A stretch of 15,385 nucleotides of DNA from an uncultured Ruminococcus sp. (lineage in GTDB: Bacteria; Bacillota; Clostridia; Oscillospirales; CAG-272), in the NCBI GenBank assembly GCA_900551005.1, contig URUL01000046.1, positions 1 through 15,385 of the forward strand, in the 5' to 3' direction. Position 1 is the stretch's first letter. Each line of letters starts with the position of its first letter. Positions 1 to 7,104 of the stretch are shown here, one piece after another. A program made the position numbers and the translations under genes. The notes beneath the pieces were generated by a model that saw nothing but the letters and a program-made list of their open reading frames with translations, was not told where the DNA came from and searched no databases.

Positions 1-652
1 CGTGCACATCCACAGGCGGTTCTTTTCGAATACGCAGCTGGATGACAGCGGAATCCACATTCGGTGCGGGCATAAAGCTGCCGCGGCTGACCTCGAACAA
101 AATTTCCGGCTCGTCGTAATACAGCACGGCCGCACTGACAGCGCCGCACTCGCGCGTGCCGGGCTGTGCACACAAACGCTCTGCCGCTTCTTTTTGTACC
201 ATAACCGTGATGCTCGTGATGGGCAAACGAACATCCAAAAGCTTCATGATGACCGGCGACGTGATGTAATACGGCAAATTCGCGCAGACTACGACGCGCA
301 TTCCGTTAAAACGGCTCGCGATGAGTTCGTGCAGGTCGGTCTTGAGTACATCTGCATTGAGCACTTCGACATTGTCGAAATCTTCGAGCGTCCCCGCGAG
401 AACGGGTATGAGGCGCGTGTCGAGCTCGAGAGAGACGACTTTTTTCGCCCTCTTTGCAAGCTCCGCGGTCAGCACGCCGATTCCCGCGCCTATCTCAATA
501 ACGCCGGTGTTTTCGTCCGCGCCGCAGGCCTCCGCCATGCGCGGGCAGACGGTCGGAGTTATCAGAAAGTTCTGACCGAGCGACTTCGAAAAAGTGAATC
601 CGTGAGCCGAGAGTATTTCTTTTATAGTATTGATATTTGAAAGATCCTGCAT
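1..652 (-). CDS. rsmA: 16S rRNA dimethyladenosine transferase RsmA/KsgA, 3' part missing
   Basis: RsmA dimethylates two adjacent adenines in the 3'-terminal helix of 16S rRNA late in 30S assembly, using S-adenosylmethionine. The minus strand from the ATG at 652 reads MQDLSNINTIKEILSAHGF, then the family hallmark KSLGQNFL (residues 23-30), then a SAM-binding loop EIGAGIGVLT and the catalytic NLPYYITSP motif. About 217 residues are present. The family is about 270-290 residues long, so the C-terminal end lies outside the window. An AAGGAG ribosome binding site sits just upstream, and only 12 bp separate this gene from the membrane-protein gene before it, so the two are probably co-transcribed. 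Identification is secure from motifs alone. Confidence 0.95.
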   Translation of the reverse strand, partial: MQDLSNINTIKEILSAHGFTFSKSLGQNFLITPTVCPRMAEACGADENTGVIEIGAGIGVLTAELAKRAKKVVSLELDTRLIPVLAGTLEDFDNVEVLNADVLKTDLHELIASRFNGMRVVVCANLPYYITSPVIMKLLDVRLPITSITVMVQKEAAERLCAQPGTRECGAVSAAVLYYDEPEILFEVSRGSFMPAPNVDSAVIQLRIRKEPPVDVH

Positions 653-664
653 ATTATCTCCTTG

Positions 665-1309
665 TTATTCGGTCAGCGAGCAGATGCGCACGCCGAAAAG
701 TCCTGTTTCGACCTTGACCTCAATTGAATCGCCGACTTCGACTTTGCCGCAGCGCTCCTTTGGCAGGTCGATCCACGCATCGACTCCCGCGCCTTTCCAC
801 GGGGTTACGCGGATTCTGTGCGGACCGTCGTAAAACGCGGTTCGGATATCGTCGTCAGTCTCGATAACGACCGTGTTGACATTATGTACGCCGCGTGTGA
901 ACGTATTGTTGAGCGTCATGGCGCAGCCCATTATAGAAAGCGCGGCGAGCAGAACAAACAGCGCCTGCTTCACTCCGCCGACGGAAAAGCCCGCAAACTT
1001 CTTTTTACATATCATATAGGCGACTATAGTCAGCACAATGGCGATAATAATGCTCACGCAGAGCATCGGACCGAACGAGTCGATGGCGTTGTTTATCTCA
1101 GTCTCGAAAATCATGAGCGCCACCGGCACCATCGGCGCGCACCAGATGCTCTCCGTGCGTCCGCGGCACATATCGAATGTCAAAAATCCTATGCTCGCCG
1201 CGGAATAGACGACCGCTGCCGCCGCGACGAATTTCACGCTGTGGAAGAACGCGAACAGCGCAAACACCGCTATATTGGCGCACAGCCAAATTATATTTTT
1301 CTTTTTCAT
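665..1309 (-). CDS. membrane protein of unknown function
   Basis: A 214-residue protein I do not recognise. The N-terminal two thirds are hydrophobic, with probable membrane segments near residues 6-22, 27-45, 56-69, 81-100 and 114-133. The C-terminal 75 or so residues are polar and beta-rich in appearance (GVDAWIDLPKERCGKVEVGDSIEVKVETG is the region around 164-200), which looks like a small extracytoplasmic domain. The start is supported by GAGGGG about 8 nt upstream. It lies between a Nim-like gene (33 bp upstream) and rsmA (12 bp downstream), all leftward, so an operon is likely. The neighbours do not suggest a specific role. Confidence 0.75.
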   Translation of the reverse strand: MKKKNIIWLCANIAVFALFAFFHSVKFVAAAAVVYSAASIGFLTFDMCRGRTESIWCAPMVPVALMIFETEINNAIDSFGPMLCVSIIIAIVLTIVAYMICKKKFAGFSVGGVKQALFVLLAALSIMGCAMTLNNTFTRGVHNVNTVVIETDDDIRTAFYDGPHRIRVTPWKGAGVDAWIDLPKERCGKVEVGDSIEVKVETGLFGVRICSLTE

Positions 1310-1342
1310 TGATTTAACCCCTCATTGACGGCAGATTGTATT

Positions 1343-1810
1343 TTACTGATTCGCACCCTTGCCGATCAAATATTCTATATCCATTGCGAGAATACGCGCT
1401 TTTTGGCAGTGCGACATTTCCTCGCGCTTTTCATTTGTTACCGACGGAGTCAGCGACCGCATCATCAGGCGAAAAGCATTCTCCCTGCGCTCGCCGTCGG
1501 TCTCCTCGTATATTTTTCCGAAAGCTATAGCACTCCGGTATTTTGTGGTGAAGCGGTCTTCGATCACTCCGCCGTTTTCGACGACGCAGAACGAGCATTT
1601 ATTGTCCCGCGCTATGGCGTCGATTTTATGACCCTCGGCGGCGCAGTGAAAATATATTCTCTCGCCGTCATAGACATAGTTGAGCGGCACGGCATAGGGA
1701 TAGCCGCCGTCGCCCGCGAGGGCGAGCACGCCGTAAGAGCCGTTTTCAAGTATTTCTTTTGCCTGCCCCTCGGGCAGTTCGCGTCCAGCGCGTCTCATTT
1801 TTCTGAACAT
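1343..1810 (-). CDS. NimA-like pyridoxamine 5'-phosphate oxidase family flavoprotein
   Basis: About 155 residues. The N-terminus MFRKMRR, the strand GGYPYAVPLNYVYDGERIYFH (residues 35-55) and AAEGHKIDAI (57-66) are characteristic of the NimA/flavin-nucleotide-binding branch of the PNPOx-like split-barrel fold, which binds FMN. Some members reduce 5-nitroimidazoles and most are uncharacterised, so the substrate here is unknown. The ORF stays open upstream to 1909, but I chose the ATG at 1810 because GGAG lies 7 nt upstream and the protein then begins exactly as the family does. It is the first gene of the leftward set with the membrane protein and rsmA, and is divergent from the metal transporter gene at 2415. 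Confidence 0.88.
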   Translation of the reverse strand: MFRKMRRAGRELPEGQAKEILENGSYGVLALAGDGGYPYAVPLNYVYDGERIYFHCAAEGHKIDAIARDNKCSFCVVENGGVIEDRFTTKYRSAIAFGKIYEETDGERRENAFRLMMRSLTPSVTNEKREEMSHCQKARILAMDIEYLIGKGANQ

Positions 1811-1914
1811 ATCATATCTCCGTGTGGTTTGGTTGAGAAATTTGCTAAAAGTATTTTGTGAATGCCCCGCAGAGAGACAGAACGGGTAATAAAAGAGCGG
1901 GCGAAGCAAAGCAG

Positions 1915-2100
1915 CAATTTGTAATTATAAATGTCGGCGATAGGCAAGCAATCGATATTGCAAATCAGCACAATCTTGTAGAGGCGGATATCATCCGCCC
2001 GCGAAATCCGTACAATCCTATTGCCGCGTATTTTGTAGGGGTCGGCGACCTCGACGACCCTTTGACGCGTGAGCGTCACGATATGAAATTGTAGAATTTG
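1915..2100 (+). repeat. structured intergenic repeat, copy 1
   Basis: This stretch between two divergent genes aligns along most of its length with the reverse complement of 4200-4372. Shared landmarks in order are TCGGCGA, an ATATTG/AAATCA block, the identical 13-mer ATCCGCCCGCGAA (1993-2005), TTGTAGGG followed by TCGGCGAC and TCGACG, and a terminal hairpin. It contains several palindromes: GGCGGAT/ATCCGCC with a 3-nt loop, GGGTCG/CGACCC, and TGACGC-GTGA-GCGTCA (2063-2078). It looks like a dispersed, non-coding, palindrome-rich repeat of the REP/MITE type. The copies are diverged, so the boundaries are approximate. Confidence 0.65.
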
Positions 2101-2414
2101 CACTCTATCTTCGCGTCGCACTATCTATAATCAAACTTTTATACTTCCCGCGTTTCGGCATTTTCTTTTTATTTGAAAAAGAAAACGCCTGCAAAAGAAA
2201 AGCAAACTGTGCCCACAAAAAGGCACGCAAACTCGCTTCTCTCAATCAGCTTATCAAATACTGCGACTCGGCTATTGGAATCCTGATTAAAAACAGCAAC
2301 TGCCAAGCGGCGTTTTAGCTTGATTAACGGTCAATCCGAACTGACAGCGAACAATGGCAACCGTTAACCTGTATCCACTTCCATGTATTCACTCAACTAC
2401 CCCCGGAGGTTATC
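2101..2414 (+). other. intergenic region upstream of the metal transporter gene
   Basis: No gene seen. It contains an AT-rich perfect 10-bp inverted repeat (TTTTCTTTTT at 2161-2170 with AAAAAGAAAA at 2176-2185) and an 8-bp inverted repeat TTAACGGT (2324-2331) / ACCGTTAA (2360-2367). The second ends about 47 bp before the transporter start and could be an operator or an RNA stem. GGAGG lies just before the ATG at 2415. I see no convincing -35/-10 pair and nothing matching the yybP-ykoY manganese riboswitch core. Confidence 0.4.
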
Positions 2415-3599
2415 ATGACAAAGCTTCTGATAAAACTCTTTATCAAGGACAGCGAAAAAACCGACGACCCTGCCGTGCGCTCGCGCTACGGCACACTCAG
2501 CGGCATCGTCGGCATACTGTGCAACATTCTGCTGACCGCCGCAAAGTTCATTGTCGGCTCGGTAACGGGCAGTATAGCCATAACGGCGGACGCCGCGAAC
2601 AACCTCTCGGACGCTGGCTCGTCCGCCGTCACGCTCGTCAGCTTCCGTCTGGCAAACAAGCCCGCCGACGATGAGCACCCGTTCGGTCACGGCAGAATAG
2701 AATATGTCTGCGCGCTGATAGTCTCGTTTATCATACTGCTCATGGGCGGCGAGCTGATCCGCTCGTCGGTAGATAAAATTCATCATACCGAGCCGCTCCA
2801 GTTCAGCGTGACCTCGCTCATAGTGATCATCGCCTCAATCGGGGTCAAAATATGGATGGCGGTTTTTAACAGAAATATCGGCAAAAGGATAAACTCGACC
2901 GCCGTCGGAGCGGTCGTTATGGACAGCGTCAGTGACACCGCGGCGACGACTGTATCTATGATAGCCCTTATTCTCTCGAAATTTACCTCTGTGCCGCTCG
3001 ACGGATACATGGGAATAGTAGTAGCCCTGTTCATCATCGCGACCGGAATAGGCATATTCAAGGACACGATGAACGAACTGCTCGGCGCGCCCGCTTCGCC
3101 GGAGACGGTGCAGGAGATCGAGAACGACATTCTCTCATACCAGGGCGTTAACGGCGTCCACGACCTCATGGTTCATGACTACGGACCGGGCAGAATGTTC
3201 GCCTCCGCCCATGTCGAAGTGCCGTCCGACTGTGACATAATGGCATGCCACGACACCATAGACCGCATCGAGCGCGACATAAAGAAGAAATTCGCCATAA
3301 ACATTGTCCTGCATATGGATCCGATAGTCGTTGATGACGAACATATAAACGCCCTGCGCGAAAAGGTCGGCGAGCTGATAAAGGAAGTTGACCCGAGATT
3401 CACGATGCACGACTTCAGAATGGTGGAAGGTCCTACGCACACCAACCTCATTTTCGACCTCGTCGTGCCGCACAAATATCCGTTCACGAAAGGGCAGATA
3501 AAAGAGCTGATAAGCGACAAAATATCGACCGAGATCGGCGAGAACTACTACGCCGTTATGACCATAGAAAGCAGCTTCGTCGAAGACGAGAGAAAGTGA
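2415..3599 (+). CDS. cation diffusion facilitator (CDF) family metal efflux transporter
   Basis: A 394-residue inner-membrane CDF protein that exports divalent metal ions, normally as a proton-coupled dimer. About six membrane segments fill residues 27-220, followed by a cytoplasmic C-terminal domain. Metal-site residues are visible: TM2 has ADAANNLSD, giving N62-xxx-D66, and TM5 has DSVSD, giving D170-xxx-D174. The TM2-TM3 loop carries HPFGHGR (88-94). Zinc CDFs usually have HxxxD in TM2, while NxxxD/DxxxD is associated with manganese exporters, so Mn(II) is the favoured substrate, though not proved. At 394 residues it is longer than the common 300-residue form because of an extended C-terminal region. 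The Nudix gene follows after only 10 bp. Confidence 0.9.
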   Translation: MTKLLIKLFIKDSEKTDDPAVRSRYGTLSGIVGILCNILLTAAKFIVGSVTGSIAITADAANNLSDAGSSAVTLVSFRLANKPADDEHPFGHGRIEYVCALIVSFIILLMGGELIRSSVDKIHHTEPLQFSVTSLIVIIASIGVKIWMAVFNRNIGKRINSTAVGAVVMDSVSDTAATTVSMIALILSKFTSVPLDGYMGIVVALFIIATGIGIFKDTMNELLGAPASPETVQEIENDILSYQGVNGVHDLMVHDYGPGRMFASAHVEVPSDCDIMACHDTIDRIERDIKKKFAINIVLHMDPIVVDDEHINALREKVGELIKEVDPRFTMHDFRMVEGPTHTNLIFDLVVPHKYPFTKGQIKELISDKISTEIGENYYAVMTIESSFVEDERK

Positions 3600-3609
3600 G
3601 GGCAACATA

Positions 3610-4062
3610 ATGGGAAACATTGAAAAGGCTGAGCTTACCGTGATGTGCATGATCTGCGACGGCACGAAGATACTCGTGCAGGACAGAGTGAATAAGGACT
3701 GGCCGGGCGTAACCTTCCCCGGCGGTCATGTTGAGCCGGGCGAGGCGTTCACCGACGCCGTGCGCCGCGAGGTTAAAGAGGAGACGGGACTTGATATCTT
3801 CCGCCCGACGGTATGCGGAATCAACGATTTTATCCGCGACGACGGCACGCGCTACATAGTGCTGTTTTTCCGCGCCGACCGCTTCAGCGGCGAGCTCAAA
3901 GACTCCGACGAAGGCAGAGTATTCTGGATCGAGCGCGACGAGCTGACGCAGTATAAGCTCTCGCAGGATTTCATCGACATGGTTCATGTCATGGAAAACC
4001 CGTCGCTGACCGAATTTTTCTATGAGCGCGACGGCGAAAATTGGAAGAAGAGAATAATATAA
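3610..4062 (+). CDS. Nudix hydrolase (MutT-like)
   Basis: A 150-residue Nudix protein. The complete Nudix box GX5EX7REUXEEXGU is present at residues 39-61 (G39, E45, R53-E54, E57-E58, G60), preceded by WPGVTFPGG. This family hydrolyses nucleoside diphosphates linked to another moiety. The short single-domain form resembles MutT/8-oxo-dGTP diphosphatases, but substrate cannot be assigned from the box alone. It starts 10 bp after the transporter stop and is followed by a hairpin terminator, so the two genes form a two-gene transcription unit. Confidence 0.9.
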   Translation: MGNIEKAELTVMCMICDGTKILVQDRVNKDWPGVTFPGGHVEPGEAFTDAVRREVKEETGLDIFRPTVCGINDFIRDDGTRYIVLFFRADRFSGELKDSDEGRVFWIERDELTQYKLSQDFIDMVHVMENPSLTEFFYERDGENWKKRII

Positions 4063-4079
4063 ACCCGTATTCAAAGCAA

Positions 4080-4122
4080 AAAATCCTGCCTGTGTTTTTT
4101 CCGTGGGCGGGATTTTGATTTT
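4080..4122 (+). terminator. rho-independent terminator after the Nudix gene
   Basis: AAAATCCTGCC (4080-4090) pairs with GGCGGGATTTT (4106-4116) over 11 bp with a single G-U wobble and a 15-nt loop, followed by the T-rich GATTTTG. It begins 18 bp after the Nudix stop codon. Confidence 0.75.
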
Positions 4123-4199
4123 GTGGGGAAAAACAATCTTTCCGTTGTTTGCAGATATGTAGACTTCAAAATCAGGCGGTATATAAAATAAACTTTGCG

Positions 4200-4372
4200 G
4201 AAATTCTGTGCCGCTATCGCGGCATCGGCGCGTCGAGTCGCCGCACCCTACAAGTTTCACATCATTAAAATTGTGCGAACTTCGCGGGCGGATAACTTCA
4301 GCTTCAGCAAGGTTGTGATGATTTCCAATATTACGGCGGTTGACCGTCGCCGATACTTATATCCGCAAATCC
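4200..4372 (-). repeat. structured intergenic repeat, copy 2 (inverted relative to copy 1)
   Basis: The reverse complement matches 1915-2100, including the same 13-mer (plus strand TTCGCGGGCGGAT, 4281-4293) and the same order of blocks. The terminal hairpin here is TGCCGC-GATA-GCGGCA on the minus strand (4209-4224). Compared with TGACGC-GTGA-GCGTCA in copy 1, both sides of one base pair differ together (A-T versus C-G), so pairing is kept. The central GGCGGAT arm of copy 1 is lost here. The gap between the Nudix terminator and the next promoter is otherwise empty. Confidence 0.65.
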
Positions 4373-4424
4373 CTATCCGCCTAACACTCACAGCCCATCA
4401 GCAGCCTTTCACCTCCTCCGAGCA

Positions 4425-4453
4425 TTTACATTTTGGAAAAAATATGCTATAAT
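4425..4453 (+). promoter_or_regulatory. sigma-70/SigA-type promoter of the acetyltransferase gene
   Basis: TTTACA (4425-4430), a 17-bp spacer, then a perfect TATAAT (4448-4453). The start codon follows about 32 bp later with GGGGAGAG between. Confidence 0.8.
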
Positions 4454-4485
4454 GCGGACACAAAACTACGGGGAGAGATAATAAG

Positions 4486-4914
4486 ATGATAAGATTGGCA
4501 TCAGTCGGCGATGCAGGAGAGCTTGAGCGCCTCAATGCAGAGTTCAACGGCAAGGGCAAGACTACGGAAGAAAGCATTCGCGCCTCGCTTCTTACAAACA
4601 GGCGCGAGATTGTCATCGTTGCGGACGGCAACGGAGGACGGCTCGCCGGCTTCGTCTGCGTTCAGCTGAAAAAATCGTTCTGCTACGACGAATATATGCC
4701 CGAGATAACCGAGGTCTATGTCCGTCCCGAGTATCGCGGGCGGGGCGTCGCGCGGGAAATGTTGACCTTCGCGCAGGAATACTGCAAAAAAATATACCCG
4801 CTCCACAGCTTCGAGCTGTTGACGGGCAGTGATAACACTGCCGCGCAAAAGCTCTACTCCGCCATCGGCTTCGAGTGCAGCGGCGAAATACATATGTCAA
4901 AGCAGGTAAAATAA
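4486..4914 (+). CDS. GNAT family N-acetyltransferase
   Basis: A 142-residue single-domain GNAT enzyme that would transfer an acetyl group from acetyl-CoA. The acetyl-CoA pyrophosphate-binding motif is at residues 79-89 (VRPEYRGRGVA), preceded by the strand EITEVYV. The segment after it (LLTGSDNTAAQKLYSAIGF) is the usual C-terminal motif B region. The arrangement resembles aminoglycoside 6'-type and general small-molecule acetyltransferases, but the substrate cannot be told. It has a good promoter and a GGGGAG ribosome binding site. The HEXXH protein gene starts 26 bp after its stop, probably in the same transcript. Confidence 0.88.
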   Translation: MIRLASVGDAGELERLNAEFNGKGKTTEESIRASLLTNRREIVIVADGNGGRLAGFVCVQLKKSFCYDEYMPEITEVYVRPEYRGRGVAREMLTFAQEYCKKIYPLHSFELLTGSDNTAAQKLYSAIGFECSGEIHMSKQVK

Positions 4915-4940
4915 TTTGAGAGAATCGTAGGAACAGAGCT

Positions 4941-5777
4941 ATGAGAATAATAAATACTTTTGATAAAATACCCGGCTGCTTTAAGAACAGCGCCTTTGAT
5001 TTGGATGCATGGAGAGTATACGCCCGTGCGATTTCGCCGGAGCTTGGCGAAAAATGCGAACGGAATTCGAGGGAATATGATTTCAATAACGACGTGCTGC
5101 CCGTAGTCAATAATGTGCTGCTCAACAGGGACGCGGCGCTTGCGGCAAACGACTCCTTTGTCGCCGTGACCGACAAGCTTGCGGAAAATATCGGACGGCT
5201 TTTTGAAAACGGCGTCGAGACGGATATTATTCTCTATTTGGGGCTGTGCAACGGCGCGGGCTGGGCGACATCGCTTGACGGCAGAGACGCGGTTTTGCTC
5301 GGAATAGAAAAAATTATCGAGTTGAATTGGCAGGATGAATCCGCCATGCAGGCTCTGATTTTTCATGAAATAGGCCACATATGGCATAAAACCTACGGGA
5401 ATCTCTATCCCGAGGCTCGGTCAGAGGGCGAAAATTCACTAGCTCAGCTCTATCAAGAGGGACTTGCCATGGTCTGCGAACATATTTTATGCCAAGATGA
5501 CAGATACTATCATCAAAATCAAAACGGTTGGCTCGATTGGTGCAAGGAAAACGAAGCCGAAATAAAGCGTGAATATCTCCGCCGCGTCGACAAAAATATC
5601 AGCACGCAGGATTTCTTCGGGGATTGGTGCAGCTACAAAAATCACAGCGACGTGGGCTATTATCTGGGCTGCGAGTTCGTCAAATATTTGCAACGGCAAT
5701 ACTCGCTTGTCGATATAGCAAGCCTCAATGTCAATCAGTTATATAATCATTTTAAGGAGTTTGCGTCGGCCGAATAA
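4941..5777 (+). CDS. HEXXH zinc metallopeptidase-like protein (DUF2268-like)
   Basis: A 278-residue protein with no signal peptide, so probably cytoplasmic. Residues 141-147 read FHEIGHI, a HEXXH zinc site, and E173 in YQEGLAM is placed like the third zinc ligand of gluzincins. The later DVGYYLGCEFV (237-247) matches the GYxxG-type helix common in DUF2268 predicted Zn-dependent proteases. The assignment rests on these motifs, and the substrate is unknown. It follows the acetyltransferase gene by 26 bp. It is the last chromosomal gene before the AT-rich inserted region. Confidence 0.75.
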   Translation: MRIINTFDKIPGCFKNSAFDLDAWRVYARAISPELGEKCERNSREYDFNNDVLPVVNNVLLNRDAALAANDSFVAVTDKLAENIGRLFENGVETDIILYLGLCNGAGWATSLDGRDAVLLGIEKIIELNWQDESAMQALIFHEIGHIWHKTYGNLYPEARSEGENSLAQLYQEGLAMVCEHILCQDDRYYHQNQNGWLDWCKENEAEIKREYLRRVDKNISTQDFFGDWCSYKNHSDVGYYLGCEFVKYLQRQYSLVDIASLNVNQLYNHFKEFASAE

Positions 5778-5818
5778 ACGGACGGCAAGCAGCAAAAAAG
5801 CTTTTACATAGAAAGAGC

Positions 5819-5955
5819 GTACTGTTCGCGGCGTTTTTGATTATTTGAGATATCCGAATTATCATGATTATACCGGCAGTGTTATCGGTTTGTTATCGAG
5901 ACTGATAACACTCGACCTACAGCTATGATAACAGCAAGCTATGCCGCTTCGAAAT
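5819..5955 (+). repeat. element left-end repeat, copy A
   Basis: Imperfect direct repeat of 6343-6500. Shared blocks are TTTTGATTATTTGA, ATATCC, ATTATC, CTATAC/TTATAC, GTTATCnnTTTGTTATC (5881-5897 here), then GATAACAC after exactly 6 bp (5904), a second GATAAC (5927-5932), and AAGCTAT...GCTT...GA...AT (5936-5955). The repeated hexamer GTTATC/GATAAC in both orientations looks like a recombinase arm-type binding array. Confidence 0.7.
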
Positions 5956-6121
5956 ATTGTGTTTTTACTTAGAAAAGCGAGAACTTATATGTTGCTAAGA
6001 AACATATAAGGCAAGTTGTTCTATGATTTCTTCATGCTTATGCTAAGAAAATTTCTCTCATTTAATATATTTTTCTCCGCCTTGACGGTATGTCAAAACG
6101 GAATTTTTATCGAATATGTAA

Positions 6122-6153
6122 AAGGCTTCTGCCCATAACAGGGCAGAAGCCTT
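6122..6153 (-). terminator. strong stem-loop, terminator-like
   Basis: A perfect 13-bp stem AAGGCTTCTGCCC (6122-6134) / GGGCAGAAGCCTT (6141-6153) with a 6-nt loop. Reading leftward it is followed by only a short T run (TTTTACAT), and rightward by AAAAATT, so the direction is uncertain. It lies about 150 bp inside the degenerate right end, comparable to the terminator about 200 bp inside the true right end. Confidence 0.6.
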
Positions 6154-6190
6154 AAAAATTATGCGATTTTTAGGTCTAGTTGTAAGCCAA

Positions 6191-6307
6191 GTGTTACTAT
6201 TTCATCTGTTGCAAAAACGGTTACTCGAAAAGTGCCGAGTCCCGAAACCCACATAAAGACTGGTTTTTTCGGCACATCTAAACCAAAGGGAATTATTCCC
6301 ACTCTAC
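6191..6307 (-). repeat. degenerate element right end with guaA-tip-like sequence
   Basis: The 25 nt at 6245-6269 match 14927-14951 at 21 positions. Outside that core, AGTGC.G before AAACCC also matches, as do degenerate GTTAC...ATTT...GTTGCAAAA motifs. At 6293-6307 the minus strand reads GTA GAG TGG GAA TAA (VEWE-stop), the usual C-terminal tip of GMP synthase, at a place matching the guaA stop at 14965. This supports an old attachment-site junction. Confidence 0.55.
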
Positions 6308-6342
6308 AAAGACTAACGCTTTTTGTTTAGGAATTATTCTCT

Positions 6343-6500
6343 GTAATGTTTCTCGTTCTTTTGATTATTTGATATATCCATATTATCCTGCCTATACGAG
6401 CTAATGTTATCATTTTGTTATCGGCATTGATAACACCTACTCGATAACTGTGGATAATAACTATATGTAGCATGTCAAATTATAAGCTATTTTGCTTAGA
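6343..6500 (+). repeat. element left-end repeat, copy B (probable attL region of the IME)
   Basis: Direct repeat of 5819-5955. It contains GTTATCATTTTGTTATC (6406-6422), inverted GATAAC at 6429-6434 (6 bp further, the same spacing as copy A) and 6443-6448, then GGATAATAAC, and the AAGCTAT...GCTTAGAGAT block (6484-6500). It lies between the guaA-tip-like sequence and the lnu stop codon. Confidence 0.65.
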
Positions 6501-6522
6501 GATTCAACACAAAACTGAAATT

Positions 6523-7020
6523 TTACTTTTCCTTATATTCATCTGGTATTGCTATTTGAAATGTTTCACACAACAGCATCACATCATGCACATCATTTTT
6601 ATCGTGTTCATATCCCAAATGAAGCATTACCTGACTCAATGGTTCAATACAAGAAACAGTTATATCTCCAACTTTTCCAATACCGGAAAAAGTTTTTGAT
6701 GGAAATATATCTCCCTCATAAACAATTCCGTCATCTGTAAATTCAAAACAATGTAAATCAATGATTCTTTGTTTATCATCTTTCCAGACAGTATGACCAT
6801 CCGTTGTATAATCAGTATTTACTTCCTCAAATCCATGCTGCTTAATCACATAAATATAATCATGATAATGTTTCAGTTCAACAAACAAATCAATATCATT
6901 GTGTATTCTTGATTCTCTTTTAAGAAGTGCATCAACACCCCATCCGCCATCTAAATATACTTTAATTTCGTTTTGCAAAGCATATTTTATAATTTCACAT
7001 GCATCTTCTGTACGTACCAT
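6523..7020 (-). CDS. lincosamide nucleotidyltransferase, Lnu(C)-type
   Basis: A 165-residue small nucleotidyltransferase that would inactivate lincomycin/clindamycin by adding a nucleotide to the sugar hydroxyl. The motif YLDGGWGVDALL (residues 22-33) and the metal-binding HNDIDLFVE (40-48, D42 and D44) are typical, and D88 in RIIDLH is the expected third carboxylate. Length and layout fit the Lnu(A/C/P) group of about 160-165 residues, and HTVWKD plus CIEPLSQVMLHLGYE agree with Lnu(C)-like members. I cannot fix the exact allele. GGAGG lies 7 nt upstream. It follows the ABC-F gene by 84 bp in the same direction, so both are probably read from the promoter at 8957. Base composition is more AT-rich than the mobility module. 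Confidence 0.85.
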   Translation of the reverse strand: MVRTEDACEIIKYALQNEIKVYLDGGWGVDALLKRESRIHNDIDLFVELKHYHDYIYVIKQHGFEEVNTDYTTDGHTVWKDDKQRIIDLHCFEFTDDGIVYEGDIFPSKTFSGIGKVGDITVSCIEPLSQVMLHLGYEHDKNDVHDVMLLCETFQIAIPDEYKEK

Positions 7021-7104
7021 AATCTATCCTCCAAATTCAAATCTTTGTATGCTTTCCAACTCACTAAAAGCCTGAAATTTGTCAGTCTTTCATCCTTTTT
7101 GTTA

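Larger units (their letters stand above)
5819..6307. mobile_element. mini-element remnant in tandem with the IME (predicted)
   Basis: About 490 bp that contains a left end like that of the full element (5819-5955), a perfect 10-bp hairpin (CTTATATGTT 5984-5993 with AACATATAAG 6001-6010), a strong 13-bp stem-loop (6122-6153), and a degenerate copy of the element's right end (about 6191-6292) ending in a guaA-tip-like sequence (6293-6307). It contains no convincing gene. The order left end - stem-loop - right end - guaA tip matches the outer parts of the neighbouring element, where the stem-loop corresponds to the terminator after the XRE gene. I infer an internally deleted relative inserted at the same site. 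The leftmost boundary is uncertain. Confidence 0.5.

Noticed and set aside
2..640. Rightward 212-codon frame
   Set aside because: It is antisense to rsmA, which has clear family motifs.
2796..2805. CTCCAGTTCA identical to 14968-14977 at the guaA end, a possible att repeat
   Set aside because: It lies within the metal transporter coding sequence, far from any element boundary, with no flanking similarity. A 10-nt match is expected by chance.
6159..6318. Open frame of about 53 codons on the minus strand ending just before the stem-loop at 6122-6153
   Set aside because: It has no start codon with a ribosome binding site, and it overlaps the segment that matches the non-coding right end of the IME, so it is probably a chance frame in an element end.
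6468..6486. AGCATGTCAAATTA resembling AGCATTCCAAATTA at 14954-14967, a possible attL core
   Set aside because: Only 12 of 14 positions match, and the site lies inside the left-end repeat rather than outside it. The junction at about 6293-6342 fits the repeats better.
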